Part shown: positions 33,835-41,848 of the stretch, one piece after another
Layout of the letters: every line of letters starts with the position of its first letter
How positions within the stretch are numbered: the stretch's first letter is position 1
Assembly (NCBI GenBank): GCA_017473015.1
Contig: JAFUNP010000029.1
Coordinates: 1-64,000, forward strand
Origin: Oscillospiraceae bacterium
Lineage (GTDB): Bacteria > Bacillota > Clostridia > Oscillospirales > Ruminococcaceae
Length of the DNA: 64,000 bases
Direction: 5' to 3'
Made by a program: the position numbers and the translations under genes
The notes under the pieces: model-generated
Database searches by the model: none
The model's input: the letters and a program-made list of their open reading frames with translations, nothing else
What the model was told of the DNA's origin: nothing

Positions 33835-34764
33835 ATGATTATTTATTTATTTTTAGCCCTTCTTATTTTTGTATTCCTTTTGAATATGTTTTCCGGCGGC
33901 GGTTCCGCCCGCACACAGCGCCAGATTTTCCACGGTAATTACTATGCCGAAGATGCCGTGACAAGTGAAGACGATAAGCCAAACAGCCGTGAAAGTATTG
34001 AAAAATGTATAGAAAATGGCCTGGGCATCAAAACAGAACTGTTTATCACAGCTGACAGACAGGTGGTTGTAAGCGCATACGATGATTTGTCCAGACAGTA
34101 TGATGTGGACAAAAAGATAAGTGAATCCGACCTGGACGATATTCAGGATACAGTGATGACACTGCCACAGCTGATAGAGCTGGTGGACGGTAGGGTGCCG
34201 ATGATTCTGGAACTGAAAACAGGCATCAACAATGAACTGCTGTGCCGTTACACCGCAGATGCCATCAAAGCCAGCGGTCATGCAAATATAGGCGTAGCCA
34301 GCTTCCATTCCGGCATAATCTCCTGGTTTAAAACCAGAGAAAAGAAAATTTTCCGTGGTCTTATAGCTGCACCAGCATCTGACTTCAGATCACTGTCAAA
34401 ATTTGACCGGTTTATGGTAGGCAATATGCTGAGCGTATCAGAATCCCGTCCTCAGTTTGCATTGTACAGAAACAAACCACAGGATGCCCTCGCTAAACTT
34501 ATTTCTAAACTGGGCACAATTGAAGGCGTGTGGACTCTCACAGATAAAGAAGAGGCCAAAGCATTGGAAAGCAGTAAAACAATGATTGTATGCCGTGGTT
34601 TTATGCCGGAAATGCCTCATTATGAAGACCTGCCTGAAAGACAAAAATCCACTTACGAATTACAGGCTGAAAAGAAGGAAGCTGAAAAGGCGGCCAGAAG
34701 ACAGGCACGCGAAGAATACAGACGTCAGAAAGAAGCTGAAAAAGCCGAAAAAAAAGATAAATAA
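33835..34764 (+). CDS. GDPD-like membrane protein with degraded active site
   Basis: The 309-residue protein has one N-terminal transmembrane segment (2-18), a domain like the glycerophosphodiester phosphodiesterases (about 30-255) and a highly charged Lys/Glu/Arg helical tail (about 270-309). Aligning ITADRQVVVSAYDDLSR to the family pattern LTxDGxxVVxHDxxLxR, the catalytic His becomes Ala81 and the metal ligands Glu/Asp become Lys66/Glu68; the first motif reads His33-Gly-Asn instead of His-Arg-Gly. Glu126 and Lys128 (ILELK) remain. It is therefore probably a non-catalytic relative, perhaps a binding or scaffold protein. Confidence 0.7.
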   Translation: MIIYLFLALLIFVFLLNMFSGGGSARTQRQIFHGNYYAEDAVTSEDDKPNSRESIEKCIENGLGIKTELFITADRQVVVSAYDDLSRQYDVDKKISESDLDDIQDTVMTLPQLIELVDGRVPMILELKTGINNELLCRYTADAIKASGHANIGVASFHSGIISWFKTREKKIFRGLIAAPASDFRSLSKFDRFMVGNMLSVSESRPQFALYRNKPQDALAKLISKLGTIEGVWTLTDKEEAKALESSKTMIVCRGFMPEMPHYEDLPERQKSTYELQAEKKEAEKAARRQAREEYRRQKEAEKAEKKDK

Positions 34765-34773
34765 TACATAAAC

Positions 34774-34804
34774 AGGCCATCGCATTGCGATGGCCTTTAC
34801 TTTT
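34774..34804 (+). terminator. Terminator of the GDPD-like gene
   Basis: AGGCCATCGC / GCGATGGCCT around ATT, followed by TTACTTTTATTTTTT on the plus strand, ten bases after the stop codon. Confidence 0.85.
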
Positions 34805-36047
34805 ATTTTTTGATTTTTTCCCAGTATGCCTTTGCAGCCTGTTCGGTGCGATTTTCACCATATGTGTAGTAAACATGGTCTTTGATATTATCCGGCAGGT
34901 ACTGCTGTTTAATCCAGTGATTAGGATACATATGGGGATACTTATATCCGTCCTCATGGGTGGGATTGTGGGCATCTTTCAGATGTACAGGCACATCACC
35001 AAATCCGCCGCGCCTTACTACCCGGGACGCTGCATCTATGGCAGACTCACCGCTGTTGCTTTTCGGTGCTGTGGCCAGAAGTATAACAGCATCAGACAGC
35101 GGTATTCTGGCTTCCGGCATACCAATCTGCAGTGCAATATCACAGCATGCCTTTACCACAGCGATTGCCTGGGGATAGGCAAGACCTATGTCCTCACAGG
35201 CAATTACCAGCAGTCGTCGGATTGCCGGCAGCATGCCGTCTGCTTCCAGCAGGCGTGCAAGATAGTGCAGGGCCGCATTTTCATCTGACCCACGGATTGA
35301 TTTCTGCAGTGCAGACAGCAGATTATAATGTTCATCACCGGAATTATCAAAGCGGTTTGCTGAGCGCTGGCTGACCTGACGGGCCATAGCCTCATCAATT
35401 ACACTGCTGTCAGAAAAACCGGCAGTAGCTATCAGCAGCTCCAGTGCATTGAAAGCTTTGCGCATATCACCGCCACAGCCAAAAGCCAGTACATCTGCGG
35501 CTTTGTCTGTCAATACAATATCCGTATTGTTTTCACAATTGTATTTTTTTACCGCACGCTCTATGCCCTGGCGTATATCCGACGGCTGCAGAGGCTTGAA
35601 TTCAAATATTGTGCTTCGGGAAAGAATGGCATTGAAAATAGCAAAATAAGGGTTTTCCGTAGTGGAGGCAATCAGAGTAACACTGCCGTCCTCCAGCACT
35701 TCCAGCAGTGATTGCTGCTGTTTTTTGTTGAGATACTGGATTTCGTCCAGATACAACAATATGCCGTTTTCCGCCCCCAGAGTGTTCACCTGGGCTATAA
35801 TATCTTTTATATCCGCTGTGGAGCTCTGAGTGCCATTGAGCTTAAACAGCTTTTTGTCGGCCATTCTGGCAATTATGCTGGCCACAGTGGTTTTCCCCAC
35901 ACCGGATGGGCCGTAAAATATCATATTCCGTATTGTTCCGCTTTCCACAGCACGGCGGAACACAGCATCTTTATTTAAAAGGTGCTGCTGTCCGCATACA
36001 TCATCCAGTGTTTCAGGGCGCAGAATTGCCGCTAACGGTCTGTTCAC
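34803..36047 (-). CDS. rarA: Replication-associated recombination protein A (MgsA/RarA)
   Basis: The 414-residue AAA+ ATPase has Walker A GPSGVGKT (46-53), Walker B LLYLDEI (97-103), sensor 1 in LIASTTENPYFAI and the C-terminal tetramerisation domain (AGDEHYNLLSAL-like SGDEHYNLLSALQKSIRGSD). RarA acts at stalled replication forks. Its start overlaps the stop of the upstream esterase by four bases. Confidence 0.95.
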   Translation of the reverse strand: MNRPLAAILRPETLDDVCGQQHLLNKDAVFRRAVESGTIRNMIFYGPSGVGKTTVASIIARMADKKLFKLNGTQSSTADIKDIIAQVNTLGAENGILLYLDEIQYLNKKQQQSLLEVLEDGSVTLIASTTENPYFAIFNAILSRSTIFEFKPLQPSDIRQGIERAVKKYNCENNTDIVLTDKAADVLAFGCGGDMRKAFNALELLIATAGFSDSSVIDEAMARQVSQRSANRFDNSGDEHYNLLSALQKSIRGSDENAALHYLARLLEADGMLPAIRRLLVIACEDIGLAYPQAIAVVKACCDIALQIGMPEARIPLSDAVILLATAPKSNSGESAIDAASRVVRRGGFGDVPVHLKDAHNPTHEDGYKYPHMYPNHWIKQQYLPDNIKDHVYYTYGENRTEQAAKAYWEKIKK

Positions 36048-36889
36048 TCTCTTTCACATCTCCATTTTTTTATTTCTTTTTCATCATAATCGTTTTCAAG
36101 GAAGAAAGCGATTGCGTGCAGGATGGCTCTGTCCCAGAATGAATATTCATGGGCGCCATCCCATTTCCAGAATTTATAATCAGCCAGATTCAGTGTCCTG
36201 ATGTATTCATCCAGGGCAGCATTCTGTTTGAAAATACTGATAAGCTCATCCTGTTTGCCACACATCATACGGATACGGGGCTGCTGTTCTGCGGGCAACC
36301 GTGATAACTGTTTAAGAAGATAATAAATATCATCTTCATCTTTTATGTCCATATCGTCGCCGAAGGCATTGAAGAAAGCCATATAGTCCTCATTCATTTT
36401 GCCCGCCGCTTTCCGCTGTACCAAGAGTTTGCCCACCAGTTTCATATTGCAAGGGGCAGACATCGGTGCAATGGCGCCGAACATATCCGGGCGTGAAAGA
36501 CCTATTTTCCATGTGCCATAACCGCCCATGGAAAGACCGGCAAGGAAGATTTTTTCTCTTGGAAACTCCAGACCATACAGTGATTTCAGCAGCTGTGGCA
36601 GTTCTTCCGTGATATATGTGAAATATCTCATGCCATGGGCCATATCCACATAAAAGCTCTGTGGTGCATTGATATAAACCACTGCCAGCTGATTGTCACG
36701 GCAGTAACGGCTGGTGGCAGACAGTTCTTTGAAATACTGCTGGCTGCGTCCCAGACCGTGAAGAAAATATATAATGCCCTGTGGCTGTGTAACAGTCCGG
36801 CCTGCAGTATAATCGTTAGGCAGGTAAAGGTCAATGCTTATCTCCTGACGCAGCCGGTGTGAATATACAGATGATGATATAAATGCCAT
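36044..36889 (-). CDS. Alpha/beta-hydrolase esterase (copy 2 of a tandem pair)
   Basis: The 281-residue protein has an oxyanion-side HG motif (IYFLHGLGRSQ), the nucleophile Ser120 in GLSMGGYG and a late His in GAHEYSFWDRAI, the layout of the esterase D / tributyrin esterase group (EstA of lactic bacteria). No signal peptide, so it acts inside the cell. It is clearly homologous along its whole length to the gene directly upstream. Short-chain acyl esters or acylated sugars are plausible substrates. Confidence 0.9.
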   Translation of the reverse strand: MAFISSSVYSHRLRQEISIDLYLPNDYTAGRTVTQPQGIIYFLHGLGRSQQYFKELSATSRYCRDNQLAVVYINAPQSFYVDMAHGMRYFTYITEELPQLLKSLYGLEFPREKIFLAGLSMGGYGTWKIGLSRPDMFGAIAPMSAPCNMKLVGKLLVQRKAAGKMNEDYMAFFNAFGDDMDIKDEDDIYYLLKQLSRLPAEQQPRIRMMCGKQDELISIFKQNAALDEYIRTLNLADYKFWKWDGAHEYSFWDRAILHAIAFFLENDYDEKEIKKWRCERE

Positions 36890-36917
36890 ATTGTTTACCT
36901 CGTTTTAACATGGAGAC

Positions 36918-37748
36918 TTACATATCCACTTCACTTCTCCACAGTTTCAGTCTGTTTTCATCATAGTCATTTTCCAGGAAAAATGCAACAGCGTGAAGCA
37001 GTGCTCTGTCCCAGAAAGCGTATTCATGTCCGCCATCCCATGACATGAACTTATAGTCTGCCAGCGGCAGTGTTCTGGCGTATTTGTCAAATTCTACATT
37101 CTGTTTGTAAATCTGTGCCAGCTCGTCCTGTTTGCCACACATCAGACGGATTCGCGGCTGTTTTTCAGCCGGCAGTTCGGACACTTTTTTAATAAGATAC
37201 CAAGGGTCATCCTCGTCTTTCATAACCAGGTCTTCACCGTATACATTCACAAATGTACTCATTGAGCCTGTAGGCACCTCTTTCATTGTGGCAGCCATCT
37301 GTTTCATATTTGTAGGGGCGGAGAATGGCGCAATGGCACCGAACATATCAGGATTGTTCAGGCCGATTTTCAGTGTGCCGTAACCACCCATGGAAAGACC
37401 GGCAAGGAATGTTTTTTCTCTTGGCAGATTCAGGTTATAAGCTGATGCAAGAAACTGAGGCAGCTCCTCTGTAATATATGTGTAATATTTCATACCGTAT
37501 TTCATATCGGTATAAAAGCTCATAGGCGCGCTGATGTACACTATAGCCAGATGATTGTCCATTGCGTAGCGGTTGGCTGCTGTATACTCTCTGAATCTTT
37601 TCTGACTGGAGCCCATACCATGGAGGAAATAAATCACGCCGTCAGGGGCTTTGATGGTGTTTTCTGCTCTGTCATTTGGCAGGTATAAATCCAGCATAAC
37701 CTCCTGTTCCAGAACATTTGAATAAAAAGTACCATTGATAAATGCCAT
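36918..37748 (-). CDS. Alpha/beta-hydrolase esterase (copy 1 of a tandem pair)
   Basis: The 276-residue protein matches its neighbour throughout (MAFINGTFYS versus MAFISSSVYS; GLSMGGYGTLKIGL versus GLSMGGYGTWKIGL), with nucleophile Ser119, HG motif in IYFLHGMGSSQ and the final His in GGHEYAFWDRAL. The two genes are 28 bases apart and arose by tandem duplication. Both keep the catalytic residues, so both should be active. Family: esterase D-like carboxylesterases. Confidence 0.9.
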   Translation of the reverse strand: MAFINGTFYSNVLEQEVMLDLYLPNDRAENTIKAPDGVIYFLHGMGSSQKRFREYTAANRYAMDNHLAIVYISAPMSFYTDMKYGMKYYTYITEELPQFLASAYNLNLPREKTFLAGLSMGGYGTLKIGLNNPDMFGAIAPFSAPTNMKQMAATMKEVPTGSMSTFVNVYGEDLVMKDEDDPWYLIKKVSELPAEKQPRIRLMCGKQDELAQIYKQNVEFDKYARTLPLADYKFMSWDGGHEYAFWDRALLHAVAFFLENDYDENRLKLWRSEVDM

Positions 37749-37895
37749 TATAACACTCCTTCGTCTGTATATATTTATATTGTCTATTATTTCACGGAAA
37801 TAAGGTATTTTTATGTAAATTTTCCAAAAATATTTCTTTTTCTTTCTTTTTATGATAACATATATTTACACTAAAGTAAAAGAGAGATTTTATAT

Positions 37896-38582
37896 ATGAA
37901 AACAAAAAAACAAGCAGCAGAAATAGTGGCACTGATGGAGCAGGAATATCCGCTGTCCCAGTGCTTTCTGGACAATGAGGGCGCGTGGCAGCTGCTGGTG
38001 GCAGTACGACTGTCAGCACAATGTACTGACCTGCGTGTAAATGCCACCACACCCATACTGTTTGACAAATTCCCTACAATTGACCGGCTGGCCGATGCTG
38101 ATGTGAAAGACATCACAGAAATAGTGAAGCCATGCGGTCTGGGTAACAGCAAGGCAAGGGATATCAAACGGTGTATGACAATGCTTCGCGATGAATACAA
38201 CCGCGTAGTGCCGGACAACATGGAGGACCTGCTGAAGCTGCCGGGGGTAGGCAGAAAAAGTGCAAACCTTATTCTTGGCGATGTGTACGGCAAGCCTGCC
38301 ATAGTGGCAGACACCCACTGTATCAGACTGTCCAACAGAATAGGCTTTATGAAGAAAAATGACAAAACCTCCACCGACCCATACAAGGTAGAAATGCAGC
38401 TGAAAAAGGTAATCGAACCTGAAAAGCAGAATGATTTCTGCCACCGTCTGGTAGAACACGGCCGTGCTGTATGTACCGCCAGAAAGCCATACTGTGAAAA
38501 ATGTGTGCTGGCAGAGGTGTGTGACTATAAAAAGGCACTGGATAAAGAGTCTGAAAAGGCTGCATTGAAAGCAGGAAAATAA
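37896..38582 (+). CDS. nth: Endonuclease III
   Basis: The 228-residue DNA glycosylase/AP lyase has the helix-hairpin-helix LPGVGRKSAN with catalytic Lys121, Asp139 in VADTH, and the four-cysteine iron-sulfur loop Cys193-x6-Cys200-x2-Cys203-x5-Cys209. It removes oxidised pyrimidines. It is divergent from the esterases and stands alone. Confidence 0.97.
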   Translation: MKTKKQAAEIVALMEQEYPLSQCFLDNEGAWQLLVAVRLSAQCTDLRVNATTPILFDKFPTIDRLADADVKDITEIVKPCGLGNSKARDIKRCMTMLRDEYNRVVPDNMEDLLKLPGVGRKSANLILGDVYGKPAIVADTHCIRLSNRIGFMKKNDKTSTDPYKVEMQLKKVIEPEKQNDFCHRLVEHGRAVCTARKPYCEKCVLAEVCDYKKALDKESEKAALKAGK

Positions 38583-38659
38583 AACAGCGGCACACTTTGT
38601 GATTCAATTCATAAAAATGTTAAACTGCCGCTCTTTAAAAATGTTCATCAAAACTTCAC

Positions 38660-38688
38660 TTGAACTTTGATAAAAACCGGACTATACT
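38660..38688 (+). promoter_or_regulatory. Promoter of the small anchored protein at 38753
   Basis: TTGAAC (38660-38665), 17 bases, TATACT (38683-38688). The start codon is 65 bases downstream. Confidence 0.75.
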
Positions 38689-38752
38689 ATAACAGTTGAA
38701 AAAGTATATTTCATTTATGATGTTATACAAAAACAAGAGAGAGGAAACTGAA

Positions 38753-39286
38753 ATGAGTCTGAAAAAGATTTTTATGACTGCAGGTGTTTTTGTGGCTGCA
38801 GTGGCAGTGTTTGCTGTAATCTGGTTTGGCGACAGTGCAAAAACAAAAGACAATGAGTCTGACTATTCCATGGATGCAGGCGACTATTCAACATACGAAT
38901 GGTACGAAAAAGAAGAAAGAGACGAATGTACAGTAACAAAATACATCACAGCTGGTTCACCAAGTATACTGGTGGAATTTTACAAAGATGAATATCCTGT
39001 AAATGTAACTATCACACGCGGCAGCAAAACCACACTGGTGTATGCAGCTGACTATTCCTGCTATGATGTGTACATTGAATACCGCGACGACAGATATGTG
39101 ATAAGTGAAGATTTTGCAAACCTTGAAGATATTATCCCACTGGCATTTGACTGGGCTGACGGCACATTTATGGGTACATACTCAGAAAGCGAAGACGGCA
39201 CACTGCAAACAGATGAAGACGGCAACACATACGTGTATGACGAAAACGGCAATAAGGTAATTTACCAGTACAGCGATGAAATATAG
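38753..39286 (+). CDS. Uncharacterised signal-anchored acidic protein
   Basis: I do not recognise this 177-residue protein. The ATG at 38753 has GAGG eight bases upstream; an earlier in-frame ATG has none. One hydrophobic segment (about 7-25) is followed by an extracytoplasmic part rich in Asp, Glu and Tyr (for example DAGDYSTYEWYEKEERDE). Residues 55-120 look like beta strands, and the end repeats DEDGNTYVYDENGNKV, resembling short wall-associated repeats. It has its own promoter and lies between nth and the thiamine transporter. Confidence 0.65.
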   Translation: MSLKKIFMTAGVFVAAVAVFAVIWFGDSAKTKDNESDYSMDAGDYSTYEWYEKEERDECTVTKYITAGSPSILVEFYKDEYPVNVTITRGSKTTLVYAADYSCYDVYIEYRDDRYVISEDFANLEDIIPLAFDWADGTFMGTYSESEDGTLQTDEDGNTYVYDENGNKVIYQYSDEI

Positions 39287-39322
39287 TTGCATCAAACAGT
39301 ATACAAATATAAAATTGTACTG

Positions 39323-39351
39323 TTGACAAAGTAAAAATATAGTGCTATCAT
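39323..39351 (+). promoter_or_regulatory. Promoter of the TPP riboswitch-thiT unit
   Basis: TTGACA (39323-39328), 17 bases, TATCAT (39346-39351), putting the RNA start near 39358, just before the riboswitch. Confidence 0.85.
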
Positions 39352-39369
39352 CAAAACAGAACATAAAAA

Positions 39370-39436
39370 CAGGGGTGCCTGATGGCTGAGATTATACCCT
39401 TTAACCTGATTCGGATAATGCCGACGGAGGGAGTTT
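39370..39436 (+). promoter_or_regulatory. TPP riboswitch (THI element)
   Basis: The conserved pieces are all there in order: GGGGTGCC, GGCTGAGA, ACCCTTTAACCTGAT, GGATAATGCC and GGAGGGA. TPP binding should fold this region and release the CCCTCTC arm of the next hairpin, ending transcription before the transporter gene. It is a compact version with a short variable arm. Confidence 0.93.
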
Positions 39437-39454
39437 TACATAACAGATTTAACC

Positions 39455-39481
39455 CCCTCTCAGAAATGAGAGGGATTTTTT
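39455..39481 (+). terminator. Riboswitch-controlled terminator
   Basis: CCCTCTC / GAGAGGG around six bases, then ATTTTTT. The left arm can pair alternatively with GGAGGGAG at the 3' end of the TPP aptamer (39427-39434), the normal switch between antiterminator and terminator. Confidence 0.85.
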
Positions 39482-39491
39482 GTAAAAACTC

Positions 39492-39523
39492 ACCTTACAG
39501 CTGGCTGTAAGGTTTTTGTTTTT
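39492..39523 (+). terminator. Second terminator-like hairpin before thiT
   Basis: CCTTACAG / CTGTAAGG around CTGG, followed by TTTTTGTTTTT. It lies 10 bases behind the riboswitch terminator and would stop transcription irrespective of TPP unless an alternative fold exists. Confidence 0.6.
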
Positions 39524-39581
39524 ATGGTCGACTATTCCCCGGCCGGGAAAACAAAAATAACACAAGGAGTTTTATTATTTT

Positions 39582-40157
39582 ATGACAAAAAGAACAGATA
39601 CAAAAGCTATGGTTGAATCTGCGCTGCTGATAGCGCTGGGAATAGTGCTGGCACAGATAAAAATATTTCACATGCCTTACGGTGGCAGTGTCACACTGGT
39701 GTCTTCCCTGCCATTTATTCTTATTTCTTACCGCCACGGACTGAAATGGGGACTTACTGCCGGGCTGGCAAACGGCTGTCTGCAGATGGTTACAGGCTGG
39801 TATGCACCGCCTGCTGGCACAGTAGTAGCTATAGTGGCCTGTGTGCTGCTGGATTACCTGCTGGCATTCACCTGTCTGGGTACAGCCTGTGTATTCAGAA
39901 AACCATTTAAAAACGACAGACTGGGCGTGGCTGTAAGCACTGCAGTAGTAATGGCCATGAGATTTGTGTGCAGTTTTCTGTCCGGAGCGTTGTTGTGGGG
40001 CAGTTATCAGTCCTATTATGAATGGGCTGCAGGTATGTCTGTATGGACATACAGCCTTATCTATAACTCAAGCTATATGCTGCCTGAACTGATTATCACT
40101 GTGATTGTTGCCTGCATACTGACAGCAGCCGCACCGAAGCTGTTTGAAAAACAGTAA
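39582..40157 (+). CDS. thiT: Energy-coupled thiamine transporter ThiT
   Basis: The 191-residue membrane protein has six predicted helices and the ThiT features: A-x3-A at ALLIALGIVLA in helix 1 for ECF-module contact, PFILISYRHG, and the substrate-binding stretch with WGSY and EWAAGMSVWTYSLIYNSSYMLPE. It binds thiamine and works with the shared ECF energising module encoded elsewhere. The TPP riboswitch upstream confirms the role. The AAGGAG is 12 bases before the ATG, which is rather far. Confidence 0.93.
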   Translation: MTKRTDTKAMVESALLIALGIVLAQIKIFHMPYGGSVTLVSSLPFILISYRHGLKWGLTAGLANGCLQMVTGWYAPPAGTVVAIVACVLLDYLLAFTCLGTACVFRKPFKNDRLGVAVSTAVVMAMRFVCSFLSGALLWGSYQSYYEWAAGMSVWTYSLIYNSSYMLPELIITVIVACILTAAAPKLFEKQ

Positions 40158-40164
40158 ACTTTTC

Positions 40165-40200
40165 AAAATCACATCCCGGCAATGTGGTTTTGCTTGTTTT
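40165..40200 (+). terminator. Probable terminator of thiT
   Basis: AAATCACAT / ATGTGGTTT (nine pairs with one G-T) around seven bases, followed by TGCTTGTTTT. The T run overlaps the -35 of the next gene. Confidence 0.55.
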
Positions 40201-40222
40201 CATCATATACCGCTGTTATACT
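40194..40222 (+). promoter_or_regulatory. Promoter of the acetyltransferase gene
   Basis: TTGTTT (40194-40199), 17 bases, TATACT (40217-40222), 30 bases before the ATG. Confidence 0.7.
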
Positions 40223-40252
40223 GGATATATAAACCGAACGGAGCATGTTAAT

Positions 40253-40786
40253 ATGAATATTATTGTAAGAAAAGCAACTGAAAGTGATATAGACAATATT
40301 GCCGGTATGTGGTACCAGCTGAACGAATACCTGGCAAGACCTGATGTAACAAACTATCCGCGATGGAAAAATGGTATTTATCCACTGCCGGAACACGCAG
40401 AAGAAGCTGTAGCTGACGGCAGTATGCATATAGCACTGGACGGTGACAAAGTAGTCGGCACAGCTGTTTACTCCACAGTTCAGGGCAAAGAATACCGGGA
40501 TGCTGACTGGCAGACAGATTTTGATGTACCTGTGTATGTTATATGTAAACTTGCAGTACATCCTGATTACTGGAATAAAAATGTGGGTAAAGCGCTGATG
40601 GACCATGCCGCAGAAACGGGCAGAGCCAATGGAATAAAGGCTATCCGCCGGGATACCTTTGAAGAAAACCAGCCGACTGTCCGCTTCTTTTTAAAAAATG
40701 GCTTCACCTATTGTGGTCTGATAGACTTGGGGCTGGAAAAAATATACGGATTGAAATGGTACAAGGTATTTGAAAAATTACTGTAA
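40253..40786 (+). CDS. GNAT-family N-acetyltransferase
   Basis: The 177-residue protein starts at ATG 40253 (MNIIVRKATESDIDNIAGMW) nine bases after GGAG. The acetyl-CoA binding region is VICKLAVHPDYWNKNVGKALMDHA (V/I-x-x-x-x-G/A motif), with a C-terminal NGFTYCG. It transfers an acetyl group to an amine; the acceptor is unknown. Confidence 0.88.
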   Translation: MNIIVRKATESDIDNIAGMWYQLNEYLARPDVTNYPRWKNGIYPLPEHAEEAVADGSMHIALDGDKVVGTAVYSTVQGKEYRDADWQTDFDVPVYVICKLAVHPDYWNKNVGKALMDHAAETGRANGIKAIRRDTFEENQPTVRFFLKNGFTYCGLIDLGLEKIYGLKWYKVFEKLL

Positions 40787-40794
40787 TAAAACAC

Positions 40795-40830
40795 AAAAAA
40801 GGCACTGCCGATGGCAGTGCCTGATTTTTT
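40795..40830. terminator. Bidirectional terminator
   Basis: AGGCACTGCC / GGCAGTGCCT around GAT, with T runs on both strands (TGATTTTTT on plus, TTTTTTGTGTTTT on minus). It ends the acetyltransferase and the zinc-ribbon gene that face each other. Confidence 0.92.
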
Positions 40831-40835
40831 ACTGA

Positions 40836-41111
40836 TTATTCAGCCTGTTTTGCTGCGAAGCATTCGCTGCACAGTACTGGTCTGTCTTCTCTTGGACGGA
40901 AAGGTACTCTTGCTTCTTTACCGCAGTTTGCACATGTGGTTGTGAAGTACTCTCTTGTGCCTTTAACCTGGTTTTTTCTTGCGTCGCGGCAAGGTTTGCA
41001 GCGCTGTGGTTCGTTTTCAAAACCGCGTGCAGCGTAAAATTCCTGTTCACCTGCTGTGAATACGAATTCTTTACCGCAGTCTTTGCATACTAAAGTTTTG
41101 TCCTGATACAT
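40836..41111 (-). CDS. Small protein with four CxxC pairs (double zinc ribbon)
   Basis: The 91-residue protein carries Cys9/Cys12, Cys38/Cys41, Cys60/Cys63 and Cys81/Cys84, giving two four-cysteine zinc sites. The first half (LVCKDCGKEFVFTAGEQEFYAARGF) matches the probable zinc-ribbon family zf-trcl, the second (CANCGKEARVPFRP) the CxxC-x-CxxC family. Function is unknown; such proteins are common in Clostridia. It lies downstream of the sigma factor gene on the same strand. Confidence 0.85.
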   Translation of the reverse strand: MYQDKTLVCKDCGKEFVFTAGEQEFYAARGFENEPQRCKPCRDARKNQVKGTREYFTTTCANCGKEARVPFRPREDRPVLCSECFAAKQAE

Positions 41112-41195
41112 TGGTGTGTTCTCCTTTGTGATAAAAAATGTATGTGGCCATGAGAGAATTTAAACCAATGTGTATGGTTAAAAGCCCACATGGGT

Positions 41196-41219
41196 CATAA
41201 GCACGGTGTGCTTATTTAC
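41196..41219 (-). repeat. Hairpin across the sigma factor stop codon
   Basis: On the minus strand ATAAGCAC / GTGCTTAT around ACC; the left arm includes the TAA stop of the sigma gene. There is no T run, so it may protect the 3' end or be a weak Rho-type stop rather than an intrinsic terminator. Confidence 0.45.
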
Positions 41220-41748
41220 GGAGTTTGGAGTGAATTCGCTGGATGGCATTATTTACTGATTTTTCATTTTTCCCTGTCAGCCGTGCAATCTCACGGTAGG
41301 AATACTGCATGGTGTACAGGCTGAAAACCAGAAACTCAAAGGAAGAAAGCCTTTGCTTTGCAATCCGTATAAATTCCCTGTACTGCTCACGGGCGATAAA
41401 ATCCGCCTCGAAGCTTTGCAAAAGAATACTCTCATCAAGTGGCAGCGCATTTGACAGAACCTGATGTTTCTGGGCGTTGGCGCTTTCCCTTGCGGATAAC
41501 ATATTGTTTAAAATACATTTTTTAGCATAGGTGGAGAAGGTGGCATTCCTGCCTTCACGATAGCTTAAAATAGCTTTGAATAAACCTATATTACCTTCCT
41601 GCACTGCATCATCAAAATCGAAATAGTCGGTGCGCAGTTTGGCGGCACAGGCAGCCACAGAGGGCCTGAAAGCGTCAAAAATATACTCTATATCCTTTGC
41701 GTTTCCGGCTTTTGCACCTGAAATATTATCCGGTGAAATCTGTTTCAT
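41212..41748 (-). CDS. RNA polymerase sigma factor, SigH (Spo0H)-like
   Basis: The 178-residue protein has sigma region 2 (DFDDAVQEGNIGLFKAILSY, then ATFSTYAKKCILNNML) and region 4 with a helix-turn-helix (SYREIARLTGKNEKSVNNAIQRIHSKL). The spacing, the QKH after region 2 and the KSVxNAxQR end are those of the SigH group rather than of typical ECF factors. SigH drives transition-state and early sporulation genes in Bacillus. A role in sporulation or competence is inferred; the upstream ribosome binding site is poor. Confidence 0.8.
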   Translation of the reverse strand: MKQISPDNISGAKAGNAKDIEYIFDAFRPSVAACAAKLRTDYFDFDDAVQEGNIGLFKAILSYREGRNATFSTYAKKCILNNMLSARESANAQKHQVLSNALPLDESILLQSFEADFIAREQYREFIRIAKQRLSSFEFLVFSLYTMQYSYREIARLTGKNEKSVNNAIQRIHSKLRK

Positions 41749-41848
41749 AGCTGTACCAATCGTATTATTTTACATTTATCATATTATATACAAAAATTTT
41801 CAATATGTCAAACTAAAATTTTAACATTTTGCATAAATCGTCACAATT

